A DNA stretch of 64,000 nucleotides from Powellomyces hirtus (GCA_025526995.1 JAHLKG010000019.1:372001-436000), one strand, 5' to 3'. Positions 35,444 through 48,300 are shown, counted from the stretch's first letter. A program made the numbers and translations. Notes: a model not told the origin generated them from the sequence alone.

Positions 35444-38083
35444 TCAAGCTCGCGTTTTCTGTGTTCGTCTGCTGTTTGTCTTTCTGGGTTTCCAGGTGTT
35501 CGCATTTTCAGTGGAGTTGACGACGGGGAGGACGCGGTGGGATCCGGCTGGGACCGGCCCGTTGGTCAATCCGAGTGCGGTGGTGTTGGCGGCGTCGTTG
35601 GCCATAACCATGGTCTCGTTGGCATAGACTAGTGTGCCGATGGGCAATGAGTTGGTGGTATTTCTGAATGCCGTCATGATGGTTTCGTTGCGCGAAATCG
35701 AGTAATCGAGGGTGAGGGGCGTATTCGGGATGGGCAGAGCATAATCATACCACACAATGGCCCGGATCAGCGGATATTTCTAAAAAGGGCAGCGCGGATG
35801 CGAAATGAGATTTTGTGCAAAACAGCAGGTCGAGAAATGTTGTTCCTCGGCGCATACCTTGAGCAGTGTGGTATTATACACTTGATTCCACCAAGTAGAC
35901 TTGACTTCCAGCTCGGTCGGCGACGGCCGAACGCCTGGACCATTGAGGTATCCAATACCTGTCTCGCCGACCACGATTGGCTTTTCGCGCTTCAGCGCAA
36001 AAGAATACAGACTCCACCTCAGACTGGCAAAGATGGATTCGAATGACGTTCCGTTTGTTCCATTTGCGTCGCGGCTTGTCGGTGGCAGTGAGTTGTAGTT
36101 CAGGTCGATGGGTGCAGTGGCAGGGAGCGGAGTTGGGATCTGAGCCGAAGCGGATGAGGTTGCGGAGGGAGATGTAGTGCTGGCGTTTGTGGCATTATTG
36201 ATGGCGGGAACAAGCGTGGCGGAATCTGACGACGCCATGGCTGTTGCGACCGTCGCGTTTCGTCCCAATGTCGTGTTGAAGAGCGCTGTGATGCCAATCC
36301 AGTCGACATATGCGTCACCTGGATAGAATGGCAGATAGGGATCATCCTGCGAATGGTAGAAAGTCAGTCATGCATTCTGATCAAGTCCAATGACTCTTGG
36401 CTCCACGTACCAGCTCATTCACAAATGTATCGTTGTTGGTGTCCATCTCAGCCCACCGCGTGGAGTTGGGGCGGATGCTTGTGGTACTATTGGTTCGCTG
36501 GAAAAAAGGATATCCTTGCGCAGCAGCTGGTGCCCAAACGATGGCCGTGCGTGCCACTCGCTGGCTGTTATCAGCCGTTGTATTGCTGCGGCCTCCTGCG
36601 GGAGACGTGGCGTTCCTGACAATCGTAGCAAGTTGCCGGAACACCGTTCTGAACTGAGACGGGTTTTGACCCCAAGGATACCAATTTCCTGTGAACCGGG
36701 AGCACTTTAGTCATAAATTCCAGCCTTACAGATATTCAACCAAAAAGCCTTTTACGCACCATTCATTTCCGGAGCAAATCGGAGCATAATTGGAATCCCA
36801 ACTTGATTAATTTCCGCACATTTGGCTCCCAACTGCATCATGGCTTGAAGAGTAACGTTTTCCAGGCCTTTGTACGGCATGATGGTCATTCCCATGATGG
36901 CGCCTGTTCCACCAACAAGACCGGCAGTCCAGTTGTAATAATCCGCGATTTGATGCGAGAAGCCGGACGAATTGACGTTATTGACTCGTTCGAGGGTTTC
37001 CGAAATCATGAAGTAGCCATCAATGATTGCAGCATTGTGCCCGAGAGCTTTGTTGAAACTCTGTGGATCTTCTTGTGACTGAAAAGAGCAGAAAGGGGTT
37101 ACAATTTGCTCATTTGCCGGTCGTGTCAACAGGAACAATATATGCCACGCGAGCTCTAGTTGGTTGCAGCACTGCTTTGTACTGGGAGTGTCTATTCTCC
37201 GCCTTCTAACACTTACCCAATCGATGCTGGCCCCGAAATACACGGATGCCGATTCGTTGGTAGATTTGGTGCTGTTGATGTCGAGCATATTCAACACAGG
37301 CAGTGGGGGGCCAGGTGGTGGAGCGGGCAGTTGTCCCCTTGGCCCAGCGGTTGGATCAAAGGTGACACGCTGCTTTGACTTTACGGTGTAAAAGATGGCA
37401 ATGGAGGCGACGACTGCAACGGTCAAGATGGCAAAAGTGATGAGGAGACATCGATTCCGGATTGAATGTCTACTCTGTTTCGGCCTAGCAGAAGACGGCG
37501 GCCCGACCCTACGAGTCCACCGTCCAGTACGAGGATTGACAAGTTGCATGCTGAACGTGGCAGCGGAATTCGGATCCTGTGGACTCCACTCCTGGGCGGT
37601 TCCCCAGCCTTGGTCATCTGTAAGGACCGTCCAAGCGCTGTGCATGTTTGTCTTCCGCCATGGAATCGGTGCTTTGACAAAACCCTGATCGTCGGTCGGC
37701 GCACCGTTGGGCGGTGGCTCATCAGGATGGGGTATCAATGGATTCTCTGGCGGAGCTGGAACGGGTGGCTGAGTGATGACGATTTCGGGATGCGCCTCAG
37801 TAGATGCTGGTGAGAGAGATGGTGTTTCGGAGTAGGGGCCCGATGGTGGTGGTGGTATGCGACGGAAGGAAGAGACCGAGATTGCGCTGTCACGAGTGTT
37901 GGAGCGAACCAAAGTGACAACATGCTTTCCTGTTGTTCCGTTGGTTTGCGAGACGTGGAGAATATCAGGTTGCACTGTGTTCGCCTTTCGTGCAGCGAGC
38001 TTCCGGCGAGAGGAAGGAGGCTGTGGGTGTTTGATCTGTGCGTCGATGGGCGCTGAGGGTGTTGCCCCTGTCAGACGGAGCAT
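35444..38083 (-). CDS. Membrane-anchored GH26-type glycoside hydrolase
   Basis: Exons 38083-37217, 37078-36760, 36688-36411, 36346-35858, 35779-35444 give 762 aa. There is no N-terminal signal; a ~210-residue Pro/Ser-rich cytosolic region precedes one TM helix (about 212-233, LLITFAILTVAVVASIAIFY), then a Pro-rich linker, so a type II membrane protein with the enzyme outside or luminal. The catalytic domain shows RFAPEMNGNWYPWG (acid/base Glu), YPGDAYVDWIG and KPIVVGETGIG (nucleophile Glu), the GH26/clan A pattern. Many NxT/NxS sites lie in the outer half. GH26 enzymes cut beta-mannan or related glucans; the substrate here is not known, and cell-wall remodelling is inferred. No upstream in-frame ATG exists before a stop. 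Confidence 0.88.
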
Positions 38084-38443
38084 GCCGGCAAAGTCGCCAC
38101 TGAGGGGAGCAGGAAAGTCAGGACCGGCAGAATTGCGAAGGGAAGATATGCAGAGCCAAGGGGAATGAGCTATGATGCGAATCTACGGTATCTATCAGAG
38201 TTTAGGAATAGAGTTGTAGTGTGGTGAGTTAAGCGTAAAGCTAAAAAAAAAAAGGGAGGGAAAAAACGAGATAGTTTGTGCCGATCTGGCTGCCACTCCT
38301 GCGTCATGCATATGAGAGAGAGTGTCGCTGTTGGATGGAACCGCGACGGTCGTACCGTCTCCTCGTTTCATGCCTAGTCTATACCTGTCAAGTTGAACAC
38401 TCTACTATCGAAATTATGATTATTATTGACGGTTTTCATGTCA

Positions 38444-39053
38444 TCACAAGAGAGCCAGGTCGTGCTTCATTTGATACCACACCCACACATTCACTATCTC
38501 CCCTACCCAGCCAATGTCCAGGCCCGCGCACACCCAGCAGTTCACGCTGTACGCAACCACCCCGAGAGACCGCGTTTTAACTCCCCACACCAGATTCGCT
38601 AAAATCATGACGCGAAACAGCTTGTCCATCGGAAAGCCCCGCAGCTGATAGCCAAGTACAGGGATCACGAGCAGCAGAAGCGGAGAGTACGGGATGCTCA
38701 ACAACGCATACACTCGGAGGAGTGTTAAAGAGCAAAGGGTGATGCTGAGCAGCGTGTTCACGGCGCCGGGCTTGTGATTGATATAGGAAAACACATCACG
38801 GTCGGGGTGCAGAAAGCCGGATGTGGAAAGAATGACCTGCGCTGTAACAATTTGTTCGATGTGTTGAGTTTTCACGCATTGCAAGCTCCAGCTTCCGAGA
38901 TGGTCCGACCAAAGTCCTTACCAAGTGCTTCGCTGAAATAGAGCCAGCGTACCCATCCTGTCTCAAGATCTTTTCCGAGATAAATGAACCAAAAACTATC
39001 CGGCAATCCAAATGATGAGAATCAATGCAAAAGACGCGCTCCAGGGTCTTCAA
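38444..39053 (-). CDS. Multi-pass membrane protein of unknown family (5' end uncertain)
   Basis: Two exons are clear: 38836-38444 (stop at 38444) and an upstream one ending at 38922, joined by an 85-nt GTAAGG...GCAG intron in phase 0. The upstream frame reads YFCAAKAQAEALKTLERVFC, then FGSFISEKILRQDGYAG, but has no ATG before a stop near 39134, so another exon or a different splice is missing. The C-terminal part has three to four hydrophobic segments (NTLLSITLCSLTLLRVYALL, LLLLVIPVLGYQL, FRVMILANLVWGV). I do not recognise the family. It faces the Nma111 gene head to head. Confidence 0.6.
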
Positions 39054-39403
39054 GGCTTCAGCTTGTGCTTTTGCAGCACAGAAATACCTACACGGATGCG
39101 GCGATGATAGATGAATGTTGATAGTTTCCGATCATTTTCAACTGCAGAGCTACTTGCTGGTGTATTCAGAGTACAATCAACAATAGGTGACGACGTCCAA
39201 TGCAAGACTGGCGCGCCATGTTGTCCGTGTTGCCGTGGCAACAAATGAATCTGCCCACCACCCATCCTGTTGCGAGGATTGGAAGTTCTCACTGGTATTC
39301 GCTCAGTTTCACACATCTTGTTTTTTTCGAAGATCTTCGGCATTTAAACAACCCATATCCCGCATCCCGACCCGCAAAGTCAAGCCACGTTGAACATCCA
39401 GAC

Positions 39404-42400
39404 ATGGACATCGACCCACCACTCAACGACGACACTACGTTGGTTACCAACGTCATCTCTTCCGCGGCATCCGTGCCTCCCCAGAAACGCAAAAGAAGCA
39501 GATCAGACAGCGTAAGCGCACCCGGATCGCTCAGCAAACGACCAGAACCAACCAATGGAACAGACCAAGCTGTATTTGTGGCGCACCAGCCACCGCAATG
39601 GCAAAACACGATCGAAAAAGCCATCACGTCCATTGTCAGCATTCGATTTTCCCAAGTGGCAGCATTCGATACTGACGGGCCAGACACGTCTGAAGCGTCT
39701 GGCTTCGTTGTCGACGCGAAGAAAGGTTTGATTCTTACAAACCGTCACGTTGCGTGTGCAGGACCTTTCGTCGGTGAGGCTGTCTTCCACGATCACGAGG
39801 AAGTGGATGTGTTCCCGGTATACAGAGATCCCGTCCATGATTTTGGAATTCTGAAGTTCGACCCATCCAAAATTCGCTACATGCCCGTCAATGAGATTGA
39901 GCTCGCGCCAAGTTTGGCGCACGTTGGACTGGACATTCGAGTGGTGGGTAACGACGCTGGAGAAAAGCTGAGTATTCTCGCTGGATCCATCTCGAGACTG
40001 GACCGCAACGCTCCCGAGTACGGCGAGCTCACCTACAACGACTTCAACACCTTCTATCTGCAAGCAGCAGCCAGTACCAGTGGAGGCTCCTCTGGATCAC
40101 CGGTACTTAGCATCGAGGGTAAAGCTGTTGCACTGCAGGCAGGAGGACACATGCGCGCGGCGACGGATTTCTTCCTGCCACTCGACCGGGTGGCGCGTGC
40201 GCTCAAGTTTGTGCAAGCCGGGAAGCCGGTTCCAAGAGGGACGATCCAAACGCAGTTTATGCATCGACCATTCGACGAAGTGCGCCGACTTGGATTCCTG
40301 GAGTCCACGGAGGCCTACATCCGCGAAATCATGCCCACTGAGGTTGGCATGCTGGTTGCAGAGACGGTAGTCCCGAAAGGCCCCGCGTCGGCATTCTTGG
40401 AAGAGGGCGACATCTTGTTGAGCATCAACGGACAGTACATGACGAAATTTGTATTACTAGAGACCATATTAGACGACAGTGTCGGTAAAGAGGTGACTGT
40501 GAAGGTTCAGCGCGGCGGACAGGACATGGAGTTTGTGATCACGGTTCAGGATCTTCACAGCATCACACCCGACCGGTATCTGGAAGTTGGAGGCGCCAAG
40601 CTCAACAATGTCTCGTATCAGCTCGCCCGCCAATTCTGCGTGGCCGTCGAAGGCGTGTATGTGGCTGAGCCAGCGGGCATGTTCCGCCTGGATGGATCTG
40701 ATCACGGATGGATCATCAGCTCCATCGACACAAAACCGACACCGAACTTGGATGCATTCATCGCGGCCTTCAAAGAGATTCCTGACATGGAGCGGATTCC
40801 GGTGGAGTACTACTCGATCCTCGATGTGCATACAAAGAGCGTGGCGGTCGTGACTGCAGAACGACACTGGAGTGGGTTCCGCTTGGCTGTGCGAAACGAT
40901 CAGACCGGCCTTTGGGATTTCACCGATCTAGGAAAAGCTCCACCCCCTCGACCTCTGAAGCCCATTACGGCTACATTTGCCACCTTGGATCAAAGTCTCG
41001 GAACCACTGCCACGTTGTTCCATTCCCTGGTGAGATGGCTAGCGGGGAACAGGATTTCTGACTTTCCTTGTTATTTACTTTTGAGATTGACTTCTAGGTT
41101 AAAGTGAGCATGTACATTCCTTGCCGTATCGAGGGTTTCCCGAAATCAAGGGTATGCTGAAATATTCTAAGATTGCTAGTTGTCGCCGTTTCTCATCATT
41201 CCGCGTCATAGAAAATGGGCGCCGGGTTGGTCCTCGATGCCCAGAAGGGACTCGTGGTCGTTGGGCGCAACATTGTGCCGTTCACCATGGGCGACATTTT
41301 ACTGACATTTGCCGATTCCATCATCATTCCTGGAAAAACCATCTTCCTGCACCCGACACAAAACTTTGCGATTGTAGAGTACGACCCGAAGCTGGTGGGA
41401 GCAACGCCCGTAAAGAGCGCGCCCTTCAGTCCCATCCAGTTGGGCCAAGGTCACCGAGTGAGCTTGGTGGCACTCAACCACAATCAGCGACCTGTTGGAG
41501 TGGAGACCACCGTTACAGACATCACTGCCGTAACAATACCATACTCGGGCACGCCGCGATTCCGAGCAATCAACTTTGACGCCATCACTCTAGATACACC
41601 GCTCGCGCAGCAGTGCTCCGCGGGTGTCCTTGCCGATTCAGCTGGGCGAGTACAGGGTCTTTGGTTGAGCTACCTCGGCGAGCGCACCAATCAGGGACAC
41701 GACACGGAATACCATCTGGGAATTGGCATCAGCGCTGTTGAACCTATTTTGCGGAAACTACGGGAAGGAGGAGTCCCCAAACTGCGTGGACTGGCGGTGG
41801 AGGTGACACCTGTGCAGATGAGTCAAGCGCGCCACATGGGCCTCAGCGACGAGTGGGTCAGCCGCGTCCAGGAAGCCAACAAGGAGCGTCGACAGCTGTT
41901 CCTCGTGCGGAGAACCGAAAACGACAGCGCGACGTGCCGCGTTCTGAAAGATTTGGATGTGATTCTCAGCGTGTCTGGCAAGGTCATCACGCGAGTACAG
42001 GAGCTGCAAGTGGACGAAACATGGGGTAACGAGGTTGATGTGGTCATTCTTCGCAACAAGCAAGAGATGAGCGTCCGGGTTCCCACCACCGAATTTGACA
42101 ATGAAGGTGTGAAGCGCGTGCTGTTCTGGGCAGGCGCTGTCCTTCACGAACCACACCGAGCGGTCCTGCAACAGTCCAAGAACCTGCCATCAAAGATCTA
42201 CGTTTCTGCGCGGTCCAAAGGAAGTCCTTCGTACATGTATGGCATTGTTCCAACGCAGTGGATCGTAGCGGTGAACGGGACTCCGGTCGTGACACTTGAC
42301 GACTTCGTTGCATGTGTGCGCGGGCTGAAAGACGGGACATATGTGCGGGTGAAGACCATCAGCTTTGATCTTGTCCCGTGCGTTCTCAGCATCAAGCTCG

Positions 42401-42569
42401 GTCTGTGGTACTGGCCCACGTGTGAGGTATTGTTTCTATACTTTTCCCGAGTCCGGCTGATGACGGCCGATCGGTTGACTTTTGATTGACCAAACTTCTA
42501 TTCTTCAACCTATAGATTGTGCGGGACCTGAACGAGACCTCGGGATGGAAGCGCAACGTCATTGAATAA
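39404..42569 (+). CDS. NMA111: Nma111-type nuclear HtrA serine protease
   Basis: Exons 39404-41029, 41098-41151, 41212-42426, 42516-42569 give 982 aa, the family length. An NLS-like PPQKRKRSRSD is at residues 25-35. The first protease domain has the complete triad: H115 (LTNRHV), D146 (VHDFGIL), S230 (GGSSGSP). PDZ-like domains follow (DILLSINGQYMTKFVLL and a second). The C-terminal half repeats the protease-PDZ layout but without the triad. Fungal Nma111 promotes apoptosis-like death and degrades an IAP-like protein in the nucleus. The upstream in-frame stretch to 39200 is excluded because MDIDPPLND is the typical short acidic start. Confidence 0.96.
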
Positions 42570-43402
42570 GCGGTCGCAGGGACGAGATTAGATCCAATGC
42601 ATTCGTACCATATCGTCCATATAATACATTATGCTTCATGAGATCGCGCACCTGTACTTTGTGACGGGTCTAACTAAACCTCGGGTTTCTCCGCTAAGAC
42701 ATTCAATGAAAGAATTAAGGTTAAGATCAGTATAACTTCGTGTGACCAGGGGAGGCGAAAGCCGTGTGACGTACAGAACCTTCGGACCACGAATATCACA
42801 AACCGTGTTTCAATCGGCAGAAGGTGTGCTGACTGGCGCCGATTGCCGATTGACTGCGCATTGCTTCTGTTGTGGGCTTCTGTCAACTTTTCGTGTCACG
42901 CACACTTGGGCGTTGAACACCTTCCCTTCCAGATCCCAAGCTCACAAGATCCATGCGTGGTCGGTCGGCTTTATCAACCACTTTCTTTCCTTCCTCCCGA
43001 AGCTGCGTTTTGACGCTCTCGTTGGTCCTATACTTTACCGTCATTCGTCGGCCCAACCATCCTGCTTTCTCCGCCCCGTCAAATCGCACAGCCTTCCTCC
43101 CCTCAGCCCCTTCATACAAGCACATTATTTATAGAAGTAGACAGGACAGAGCAGGAGAGTCTGGACCAACGACAAAGCAATTCACCTACGCGTCGTTATC
43201 CGAGCAACGATACCTGTAGAACGATAGACCGCTCCAATAGTAGGATCGTTCCAGTCAACGCCGGGCACCTGTTCCTTTTCTTGAATTCTTTTTTCGCCTC
43301 TCTGGTAACCTGGTGTTACGAGCTGAAGCTACGGTTTCAATTTCCAACCTCTCGTGTCAGATAGCTTGAATTCTCCCCGTGAGAAACTGCACCACAACAG
43401 TT
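42570..43402. other. Spacer between Nma111 and PPxY membrane protein
   Basis: 833 bp. The left part is the Nma111 3' UTR and the right ~400 bp a pyrimidine-rich leader. ORFs here lack protein-like features. Confidence 0.55.
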
Positions 43403-44788
43403 ATGATGAAGATTCGCCCCAACACCATTTCGGTGAGACCCGACCTACCGTCTCCGACTCCTCTGCCTCCGAGCCCTGAAGCCGAAGAACAGGAATCCAC
43501 GTCGACCTCGTCCAATGCTCCGCCATCCTCTTCAAATACTGTCCCACTGTATACCGAAGCGGAAAGCCTAGCACCAGCAGCGGAAACAGCGGCCAATTCA
43601 TCACCATCATCATCTTCTTCATCCACACGCTTCCCACCTCCCTTCACACCAACACCAGCGGTACCCGCGGTCAACGACTCCCTATCTTCATCGCCTACAC
43701 CCTACTCCGATCTTCCTCCTTTCGACCCTCTGACTATATCCACTGCGCGGGTAACAGACAACACGTCGACTACTCCAGGAATGATCGGTGCCCCAGCTCC
43801 GAACTGGGGGCCCCGTCGACGACAGTCGGGCACGTACATGCACACGGTGTTTGACGCCTTGCAGGACGATGAGATTCGACGTGGAGCGCCCCCGATCCAT
43901 ACGGCGTTGGAGATGGGCAGTCCCAATGGAAACAACGCCATGGTTGCCTATGATGAGGAAACGAATCGGAAGTTGTTTGTGGTTTATAGGAGTCGCTTGC
44001 GCAAGACATATTTGTTCCCAGTGTTTACATGGGTGCCGAGTTTTGGGTTGATTTTGGTACGTCCAGCCAGTCCCTTCCCCTTCATCGATCTCCTGTTATG
44101 TGTTTATTTGACTGATCCCGCTCGTGTTCCCCAACAGTACTACGCCATTTCCGCTCGAGAAAAAGGGGCATACACATGGGCCGCCGTCGCCGTATGGGTC
44201 GCTCTTCTGCTGGCCACTTTTGTCGCCTACCGAATGAAATTCAAACGTTTGAAGAAGATCAACTCGCTGGGTCTGTTACAAAACCTCCCTGAAGACGAAC
44301 TGAACGACGTAGTCATGAACGGCGCAACGCTGCGCACCCCGCCTCCCTACAGCATGGACGACGAGCCGTTGCCTATGTATGGCGGAGACTCGTGCCCGCG
44401 CCGCGCCGGCAGCATGAGGAGCACCCGGACGGGCCGGAGTCTCGGATTGAGCAGGTGGTGGGCTTCGTCGGGGGCACCACGGGCGGATGTGGAGGAGATA
44501 CGAGTAGATGCATCCTCGCAGCATCGGCAACAGCAACAGCGGCAGAACACGGATCCAACCTTGACTACAATCACAGCCCCTGATGACGCGCCTCAACTTT
44601 ACACCGCTACAGCTACAGCCCCGCCATCACAGCAGCCAGACGGCCTCCCGCCTTATGACACCCCACTGACCTCATCAAGCTCACCTCATACTACCACAAC
44701 TCACACCACTTTCACCGCAACCACCACCCCCGCCACCATCCCCGCCCGCGCGAGCTGTCGAGACATCGCCCCTGCGGCCCTCGTATAG
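43403..44788 (+). CDS. Two-TM membrane protein with PPxY motifs
   Basis: Exons 43403-44056 and 44138-44788 give 434 aa. The N-terminal ~180 aa are Ser/Pro/Thr-rich. Two hydrophobic segments form a probable hairpin: YLFPVFTWVPSFGLIL and YTWAAVAVWVALLLATFVAY. The C-terminal cytosolic tail has TPPPYS and GLPPYD, PPxY motifs that bind WW domains of Rsp5/Nedd4 ubiquitin ligases, then a Thr/Pro-rich end. A role as a ligase adaptor or ligase target is inferred. The 81-nt intron has no in-frame stop; I call it spliced because GTACGT...CCAACAG are good signals and it interrupts the hydrophobic pair. Start is the first ATG; GTG at 43379 is not used. Confidence 0.75.
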   Translation: MMKIRPNTISVRPDLPSPTPLPPSPEAEEQESTSTSSNAPPSSSNTVPLYTEAESLAPAAETAANSSPSSSSSSTRFPPPFTPTPAVPAVNDSLSSSPTPYSDLPPFDPLTISTARVTDNTSTTPGMIGAPAPNWGPRRRQSGTYMHTVFDALQDDEIRRGAPPIHTALEMGSPNGNNAMVAYDEETNRKLFVVYRSRLRKTYLFPVFTWVPSFGLILVRPASPFPFIDLLLCVYLTDPARVPQQYYAISAREKGAYTWAAVAVWVALLLATFVAYRMKFKRLKKINSLGLLQNLPEDELNDVVMNGATLRTPPPYSMDDEPLPMYGGDSCPRRAGSMRSTRTGRSLGLSRWWASSGAPRADVEEIRVDASSQHRQQQQRQNTDPTLTTITAPDDAPQLYTATATAPPSQQPDGLPPYDTPLTSSSSPHTTTTHTTFTATTTPATIPARASCRDIAPAALV

Positions 44789-45337
44789 GCTCTTCCTTGT
44801 GCCCCGAACCAGCCCGCATGCATAAACCTCCCCGTTCCTACCCGTAGTTATCATTCGTACAGTGTATTATGTTTTGCATTTGGCCACCGATGCCCATTGT
44901 TCCTTTCCCCCCATCCGCCAATGCTTTGTTCACTCCACTGTTTCTTGTCCTTCATGAAATTTACATGGGTTTTGAATCAACTGCAAACAAAACTGGAGGG
45001 AGTGTACAAAACACGAACTTGATTGAGTTTTTCATGTCAAATTTTGTTTTGCGTTCAAACAAATTCAAGGATGTTCTTAAATGTCCACAGAGAAAAGATT
45101 CTGTACAGATATTCTCTGTCAAACGTCTAGTTTTTAAAAAACAGATGACAATTTGAACGCGAGCGCGCCGCGAATCAGCTCGTTCAAACTCCAGTCAAAA
45201 ACAAATAATAGGACGAAAGAAATTTAACCATCTGCAGAGTACTTTCAATCTCTTGCGAATAGAAAACAAGAGACGGAGCATCAGTTCATGAGTAAGACTA
45301 CCGGGCGACTGGCGAACAACCGCGAGGCAACCGGGCA
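44789..45337. other. Spacer upstream of PMS1
   Basis: 549 bp with the 3' UTR of the PPxY gene and the PMS1 promoter; AT-rich at 44950-45140. A 95-codon ORF at 44869-45156 has no support. Confidence 0.5.
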
Positions 45338-48300
45338 ATGGACATTCATCTAGGCCTACGCCAGCAGATCACTGCGATTGACCAAGCGTCAGTCCACAAG
45401 ATCTGCTCAGGGCAGGTCATCGGAGATCTAGCGACGGCCGTCAAGGTATGTGCATAGTTCTCAAAAAAGTCTCTTGACAAAGCTTTGCCGACCCGGTACG
45501 TAACTCCGCGACTCAAACCGTTTTGCCGATGCTGCTACAGGAGCTCGTGGAGAACAGTATCGATGCTGGCGCTACTACCGTTGAAGTGCGCCTCAAAGAG
45601 TATGGACTGGAGTCGGTGGAGGTTATCGGTAAAACACGGCACCCATTCTCACAAACGAGGCCAGTGCAATTGTAACCCGGAACCTCTGTTCAGATAACGG
45701 CAGCGGGATACCTCCGAACGACCACTCCACCCTCGCGTTGAAACATTACACCTCCAAGATTTCCGAATTCGAGGACATTTATCGCGTCAGCTCGTTCGGG
45801 TTCCGCGGCGAAGCCCTGAGTTCACTGTGCGCGTTTGCAAAAGTGTCGGTGTTGACGTGCACAAAGGAGCAAATGCCGATTGGGACCAAACTGGAGTACG
45901 ATGCGCGGGGGAATCTGGTTTCGTCTGCGCCGTCTGCGCGGTCGCAAGGTGCGTAGTGCCCGTTTGATCGCAGAAGCCAGATACTTCGAATCTCACATCA
46001 TGGCTGCTTATAACTCCTGGTGTACTAGGCACAACCGTAACACTTTCCGAGCTGTTCCACTCCCTCCCAGTGCGCATGCACGAGTTTAAGCGGAACGTCA
46101 AGCGAGAGTACGCGAAATGTCTAAGCATGATGCAGGCATATGCCCTCATTTCCACGGGTGTCCGGCTGTCCTTTAGCAACCAGATTGGTAAAAGGTGCTG
46201 AGGAGAAAAAGAGATGCCCCTGCCCCGCTGGCGCGCTCTGTCTCACGAGCATGTGACTGAGTTTCTCGTATGCATCCTGATAGCGAACGCACTCGAGTAC
46301 TCGCTACCCACGGCAATCACCTCGTAAAGGACAATATCTCTAATGTTTTTGGGGTCAAAGTGCTGGACTCCCTCGTCCCCATCGATTTGGAGCTGAGCCC
46401 ACTGCAGGAAGGTCGCGAACAGGAACAGGACGAAGAGGAGGAGAAAAGTCAAAGCGATGCAATCAGGTGCGCTGGTCATTGGATGGAGAACGCTGCAGAA
46501 TCTCTTGCCTGACGGAACTACTCGCGGCTACTGCAGGGTACAACTAACGGGGTTTATATCTCGGTATGCCCGCTGTCCGCTACCATATCTGGATCTTCTT
46601 GAACAACCTCTCATCGACCTCGACTTCCGATGCTGGCATGTTTAGTCCTTCTCCCCAATGCGCGCGTAACAGCAGCGATCGCCAGTTTCTTTACATCAAT
46701 GGACGGCCCTGTGACATACCAAAAGTATGAGATGGGAAATGCCCGGTGGTGGCCGCACGAAGCTGATATTGATGTGACATACTGACTGTCTGAAAAGGTT
46801 GCGAAAGCGATGAACGAGATTTACGGGTCCTTCGTCACGCAGAAACACCCGATGGCGGTGCTGAGTCTGAAGATGAACACCGGTACATTCTTAGCGTCAG
46901 ATAAATTCATTTGTTCTTGTCTCACACAGCATTGAAATATCAAAGATCGATATGATGTGAACGTCACACCGGACAAGCGCACAATCATGCTTGAGAACGA
47001 GAGGCAGATTGTGGAATCGTTGAAGGTAGGAGAGCCTTGCAACTGCGTTTGCTACGCTTCAGATCGGGGTTTCTCAACATCTGACTCGTGCCGATCAGGA
47101 GAATCTGAGCAATTTCTTCGAGAGCATGCAAGGCGCCTATGCAACCCAGACGCCGGGCAAGACAAACTTCTCCACCTCATCCCGAGCTGTACCAGTTACT
47201 TATACGCAGCAAAGCCTAACATCATTAGAACCGATACGTCAAGATGGCAGTGTCATGCACGTCGGAGACAACGATGTTGACCAGGAAAAAGAGCTTTTAG
47301 ATGACTTTGACGTGGCTTCTCAAGCTCCACTGATCAGCAGCGGCCCCTCTGTGCGCCCGTCATTTTTAGCCGCCCATCTCAATTCTTATAACGATACCCG
47401 GAAACGACCTCGTGATTCCCTGTCATTAAGCCGCTCACCAACCGCGAGCAAACGCAGCGCCACAATCACCTCGTACCTCACACGTCTGGACCCACCTGAG
47501 GATGACGACGATCAGGAGAATGACGATGTTCATGGCGTTTCTGCAGGCGAAATGCCACGCGTAGTAATCGCTCCGCGTGCCCCGCTAGTTCCCCCTCCAC
47601 CTATAACAACACTGGCATCAGCCGATCTTAGTCAATCGTCCCCTTCCTACGCGCGGTTTCTTGCTGACATTAGCAGCGACGTTACCGTGCCGTTCGACGC
47701 TCAGATCGACATTGATTCGCGGGCCTACTTGGCCCGCCGGCAAGCCGCTAAATTACGGAAATGCTATGTAGAACCCACCCCGATTGCCGGCGTCGACGAC
47801 CAGACCGCCGTCAGCGAACTCAATCGGCTGATCCGCAAAGACGATTTCCGCCGGATGGAAGTCCTTGGGCAGTTCAACCTCGGCTTCATTGTGGTCCGCC
47901 TCGGCGCCGACTTGTTTATTGTCGACCAGCACGCCAGTGATGAGAAATACAACTACGAGAACTTTAAGCGCACCATGAAGATGGACACCCAGACGCTCCT
48001 GAAACCGTTTGCGCTGGATCTTACGGCCCAGCAGGAGTTGGTTGCGGCGGAACATCAGGATATACTGAGAAACAATGGATTCCACGTCGAGTTTGACCCG
48101 GATGCGCCGCCGTCGCAGCGCGTCAGGTTGCTGGCGTTGCCTCAAAGCAAAGGCGTGTCTTTTAGCGTCAAGGATTTGGAGGAGCTGCTGTATAAGCTCG
48201 GCGACGGCGCGGACGAAGACGTGCGGTGCGCGCGGGTGAATACGATTATGGCGTCCAAAGCATGTCGCACGGCTGTTATGATTGGGACGGCGCTTGACAT

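Noticed and set aside
39054..39134. 44-nt intron to supply a start for the unknown membrane protein
   Set aside because: The shortest confident introns here are 55 nt or more, and the upstream frame overlaps the Nma111 leader without features of a real N-terminus.
39200..39403. Upstream in-frame extension of Nma111
   Set aside because: The stretch lacks family similarity; MDIDPPLND at 39404 with the basic NLS soon after is the usual start layout.
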